From Glaciecola punicea ACAM 611 (lineage in GTDB: Bacteria > Pseudomonadota > Gammaproteobacteria > Enterobacterales > Alteromonadaceae): DNA of 64,000 nt. Location: assembly GCF_000252165.1 (NCBI RefSeq), contig NZ_BAET01000020.1, positions 1 to 64,000 of the forward strand. Reading direction: 5' to 3'. Positions 61,504 through 64,000 of the stretch are shown here, in pieces. The notes below the pieces were generated by a model that had not been told where the DNA came from, did not search any database, and saw only the letters and a program-made list of their open reading frames with translations. How positions within the stretch are numbered: the first letter of the stretch is position 1; each line of letters begins with the position of its first letter. A program made the translations under genes and the position numbers.

Positions 61504-63380
61504 TATCAATAATTTTTAGGTTAATCGTGCTAATTACTATATTCAGTCTGACTGCATGCACTTCTACACGCACGTTTGAGACATCGAACAACACCCCAAA
61601 AAGACAGCATCAAACCTCTACGGCTGAAACGCTTCTATCAATGGATAGTAATAGTATAATCAGGAATTCAATAGAAGCGTTAAATAAAGGAGAGTTGGAA
61701 AAAGCATCCGCAGGATTTAATAAAGCGCTGATGATGGATACGGGTAACTCATACCTCCAATTCCTTAATGCTATTACCTACCATTTAATGGCAAAAAGAG
61801 GAGATAGTTCAAAATACGCATTGGCAGAGCAAGGTTATGACCTTGCTATTAAGTTTGACCGGTCTAACTGGTTGGCACGTTATCAACTTGGTTTATTAAA
61901 ACTAGACAATCGACAATTTGCACAGGCACAACAAGTATTAAGTGAAGCATTATTATATAATAACCGAGATGGTGATCTACTCTACAGCACAGTGGTGGCC
62001 TCCTATTTTTCAAAAGATCTTGTGACAGCAAGTGGTGTTTTAAGCAAATTGATGGAACTTGAAGGAAAAACTGAACGTGTATTAAGAACTCAAGCGATGT
62101 TATCGGCTTCACTCGGTGACAGTCAGGACGCTTCGCGACAGTTACAAGAATATAGCAATAAGTATAATGCAGACGATACTAGTAACTTGACCAAACGATT
62201 GAGCGATTGGAATAACTTTTATCAGCAATATAAAAGAGGCGTAAATGCGGGGTTATTTGAAAAGGACATCCAAAAAAACAATTCTGATCAAATATTAAAA
62301 ACCGATGCACGAGACTCACAAAACGACAAAAGTGAAAATTCAGTTGTTGTTTTTGACGCAGAACAAGACGTTATTGAAGAAAGCGAAATACCATTGAATA
62401 GTAATTCAAGGATGGTCATTGTCGATGTTGTTATTTTGCGAACCGAAGAAACAGTTGGGTCCACTAAAGGGCTAAATATACTAAGCGGTTTAAAGTTACA
62501 ATTCGGTGCTCTAGGAGAAGAGGGTTCTGCTGCCTACAATAGAAGTAGGACCAATACAACATTAACTGATGACGATTCATTATCTACGAGCATTAGCAAT
62601 AGTATTGTTAGCTCTATTACGGTACCTGCACTAAATTATTCACTAAACATATTTAATTCATCGAACGATCGTAGCGAAGTTCTTGCCAGGCCAACATTAG
62701 TAGCAAGCTTTGGTGAACGTTCTACTTTTTTTTCTGGTTCTGAAATAGAGGCTGCCGCAGTCAGTAATGGAGATGGTGGAGCTATATCCATTCAAAAAGA
62801 AATAGGAATTAAATTGTCTATTCTGCCCACGCAATTGGAAGGCGGATTAATAGGCCTAAATATTGAAGCGGAAAGAACTTTTTTAAAAGCTCCCAGTGGA
62901 AGTGTTCAATTCGAGTTTAAACTGGAAACCTCAAAAACGAGTGTTAACGCAAATGTTTTTCTTCGTTCAGGTGAGACGCTTTTATTAAGTGGTTTAAGTG
63001 AAAAAGAATCTCAGATTGTTCGCGATGGCGTTCCTTTTCTTCAGGATATTCCTGTCATTCAGTATCTATTTTCAGAAAAGAGCACTGTTGATTTCGAAAA
63101 ATCTGTTTTAATTTTAGTCACTCCTCGCTTACCCAATTATGTTTATCAGGAAAATATCACTGATGGTTCAGGGAATCGAAGCGGCACCGTTTCTGAACTT
63201 CAGGCAAAATACAGTGACTGGTTTAAACCTTCTCCCAATTGGGCGTCAGTGTTTAATCATATGCAATCTAATTCGTTGTATAGAGAATTTCGGACTGGCG
63301 ATGTGACTATGGAAAAATGGCAGAGTCAACAGTCATTTTCAGACAGAATAAAAAAAGCGGCATCATTTCTTTATTACTGA
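61500..63380 (+). CDS. Lipoprotein with TPR-like repeats and a secretin domain
   Basis: A 626-residue protein. A lipoprotein signal (IIFRLIVLITIFSLTAC, lipobox LTAC, Cys about residue 20) is followed by about 190 residues of TPR-like helices (IEALNKGELEKASAGFNKAL, YDLAIKFDRSNWLARYQLG and FAQAQQVLSEALLYN). A polar linker leads to the C-terminal half (about 300-560), which carries the secretin pore signature: ARPTLVASFGERSTFFSG, IGIKLSILPTQLEGGLIGLN, LRSGETLLLSGLSEKESQ, then DGVPFLQDIPVIQYLFS and VLILVTPRLP. It lacks the repeated N0/N1 domains of GspD or PilQ; TPRs take their place. A 60-residue S-domain-like tail follows. It should form an outer membrane ring. Stop and start overlap with the TAXI gene imply a joint function. 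Confidence 0.86.
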   Translation: MISIIFRLIVLITIFSLTACTSTRTFETSNNTPKRQHQTSTAETLLSMDSNSIIRNSIEALNKGELEKASAGFNKALMMDTGNSYLQFLNAITYHLMAKRGDSSKYALAEQGYDLAIKFDRSNWLARYQLGLLKLDNRQFAQAQQVLSEALLYNNRDGDLLYSTVVASYFSKDLVTASGVLSKLMELEGKTERVLRTQAMLSASLGDSQDASRQLQEYSNKYNADDTSNLTKRLSDWNNFYQQYKRGVNAGLFEKDIQKNNSDQILKTDARDSQNDKSENSVVVFDAEQDVIEESEIPLNSNSRMVIVDVVILRTEETVGSTKGLNILSGLKLQFGALGEEGSAAYNRSRTNTTLTDDDSLSTSISNSIVSSITVPALNYSLNIFNSSNDRSEVLARPTLVASFGERSTFFSGSEIEAAAVSNGDGGAISIQKEIGIKLSILPTQLEGGLIGLNIEAERTFLKAPSGSVQFEFKLETSKTSVNANVFLRSGETLLLSGLSEKESQIVRDGVPFLQDIPVIQYLFSEKSTVDFEKSVLILVTPRLPNYVYQENITDGSGNRSGTVSELQAKYSDWFKPSPNWASVFNHMQSNSLYREFRTGDVTMEKWQSQQSFSDRIKKAASFLYY

Positions 63381-63387
63381 GACTTCT

Positions 63388-64000
63388 ATGAAAAAAAACT
63401 ACCAATGGCTTGTATTATTGAGTCTTATTTTACTATCGGCCTGCCAAACAATAAAAACAAATAGAGGATCAATAGCGAATGACGAAGAAGTAACTAACTG
63501 CCCATTTTGTGATTTACGCTATGTTAATATTTCATCCAAAAATATTCCCGACAGCCATTATCAGGGCGCCTATTTATTTAGCGCTAACTTCTCTGGTTCG
63601 AACTTAACGGGTAGCAATTTCAGTAGTACTGTATTAGTAAAAGCAAAATTTAAGAGAAGCAATTTAACAAACACAAATTTTCAGAATGCCAACTTAGGTG
63701 CAGCACAGTTGTTGGGGGCTGATTTAAGTGAAAGTAATTTACGCAATGCTAATTTTAATAAAGCAGTTTTACAATATACCGGATTCATTGACGCTACTTT
63801 AATCGGTTCAACTTTTATAGACGCAGATATGAGGGATTCGTCGTTAAAAAATGTAAGAGCCCGCAGTGCTATGTTTACGCGCTCCGTTCTCACCAATGCA
63901 GATATGCGCTGGGGTGATTTCGAAGGCGTCGACTTTAGCAATGCAAATCTAGAAGGAGCCGATCTCACTATGGCGAACCTACGTGGCGCCAATTTAACTG
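63388..64000 (+). CDS. Pentapeptide-repeat lipoprotein (3' end outside window)
   Basis: The frame starts at ATG 63388, 7 bases after the secretin gene stop, and stays open to the end of the window (204 codons). It encodes a lipoprotein signal (WLVLLSLILLSAC, lipobox LSAC, Cys about residue 19), a linker with a CPFC pair, and then many pentapeptide repeats of the A(D/N)LxX kind (SGSNLTGSNF, NTNFQNANLG, ADLSESNLRNANF, FSNANLEGADL). Such repeats form a right-handed square beta-helix. GACTTCT before the ATG gives no strong ribosome site, so translation may be coupled to the secretin gene. Function unknown; a surface or outer membrane partner of the secretin is plausible. Confidence 0.88.
   Translation, partial: MKKNYQWLVLLSLILLSACQTIKTNRGSIANDEEVTNCPFCDLRYVNISSKNIPDSHYQGAYLFSANFSGSNLTGSNFSSTVLVKAKFKRSNLTNTNFQNANLGAAQLLGADLSESNLRNANFNKAVLQYTGFIDATLIGSTFIDADMRDSSLKNVRARSAMFTRSVLTNADMRWGDFEGVDFSNANLEGADLTMANLRGANLT

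Noticed and set aside
1-64000. CRISPR arrays, rRNA genes, complete insertion sequences, prophage or integron structures
   Set aside because: None was seen. The only tandem repeats are the short duplication in katG and a small GGCATA repeat after nadE.

Overview
The window looks like chromosome from a marine gammaproteobacterium close to the Alteromonadaceae (Glaciecola/Paraglaciecola/Alteromonas type). This is inferred from protein resemblance and local gene order (trmB next to mutY-yggX, ArcA, YeiP, DarP, DUF2058, RlmA/RlmF, YbiT) and from moderately AT-rich, gammaproteobacterial-style coding; no rRNA is present to confirm it. Most of the window is housekeeping genes in short transcription units, with one tRNA (Phe), one TPP riboswitch, one convincing Fur box and one convincing MarR-type operator/promoter.

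Layout. 0-2.6 kb: end of a purine catabolism block (xdhC tail, guaD) followed by a decayed DUF3427 gene. 2.8-9.3 kb: small membrane gene, tRNA-Phe, yggX-mutY, zinc-ribbon membrane protein, trmB-rsmC-glgA. 9.5-13.4 kb: arcA, pmbA, darP, an oxidoreductase. 13.7-17.2 kb: MarR regulator divergent from an hppD-VOC-fumarylacetoacetase operon for tyrosine/4-hydroxyphenylpyruvate breakdown (no homogentisate dioxygenase here). 17.3-32.7 kb: ThrE-type exporter, DUF2058, rlmA, metY, ylqF, a free-standing Cache sensor domain, yeiP, elaA, an exported methyltransferase, a putative metallopeptidase, ybiT, and moaC with moeB. 32.8-38.7 kb: Fur-controlled TonB receptor, lipoprotein SodC, an SbtA/SbtB-like bicarbonate transporter pair, a DUF962 protein. 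38.7-47.7 kb: prpE, two small OB-fold proteins flanking rlmF, gnd, exported KatG. 48.0-55.1 kb: FAD monooxygenase, TPP riboswitch with the thiDE-thiF-thiS-thiG-thiH operon (thiF interrupted by a frameshift at an A8 tract; no thiC), and an SDR. 55.3-59.9 kb: pncB-nadE and an orphan PTS EIIC-like permease with codon habits unlike the neighbours. 59.9-60.3 kb: transposase and HTH fragments. 60.5-64.0 kb: an overlapping cluster of a TAXI-type periplasmic binding protein, a lipoprotein fusing TPR-like repeats to a secretin domain, and a pentapeptide-repeat lipoprotein running off the window.

Two themes stand out. First, several intergenic spaces hold recognisable tails of vanished genes (DUF3427, LytTR response regulator, MFS sugar porter, GGDEF, glucose/sorbosone dehydrogenase, transposase, XRE-type HTH), so this chromosome is losing accessory genes by decay. 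Second, the right-hand end is the best candidate for something undescribed: a solute-binding protein translationally coupled to a TPR-secretin lipoprotein and followed by a pentapeptide lipoprotein, with no usual type II/III, pilus or TRAP components visible before the window ends.
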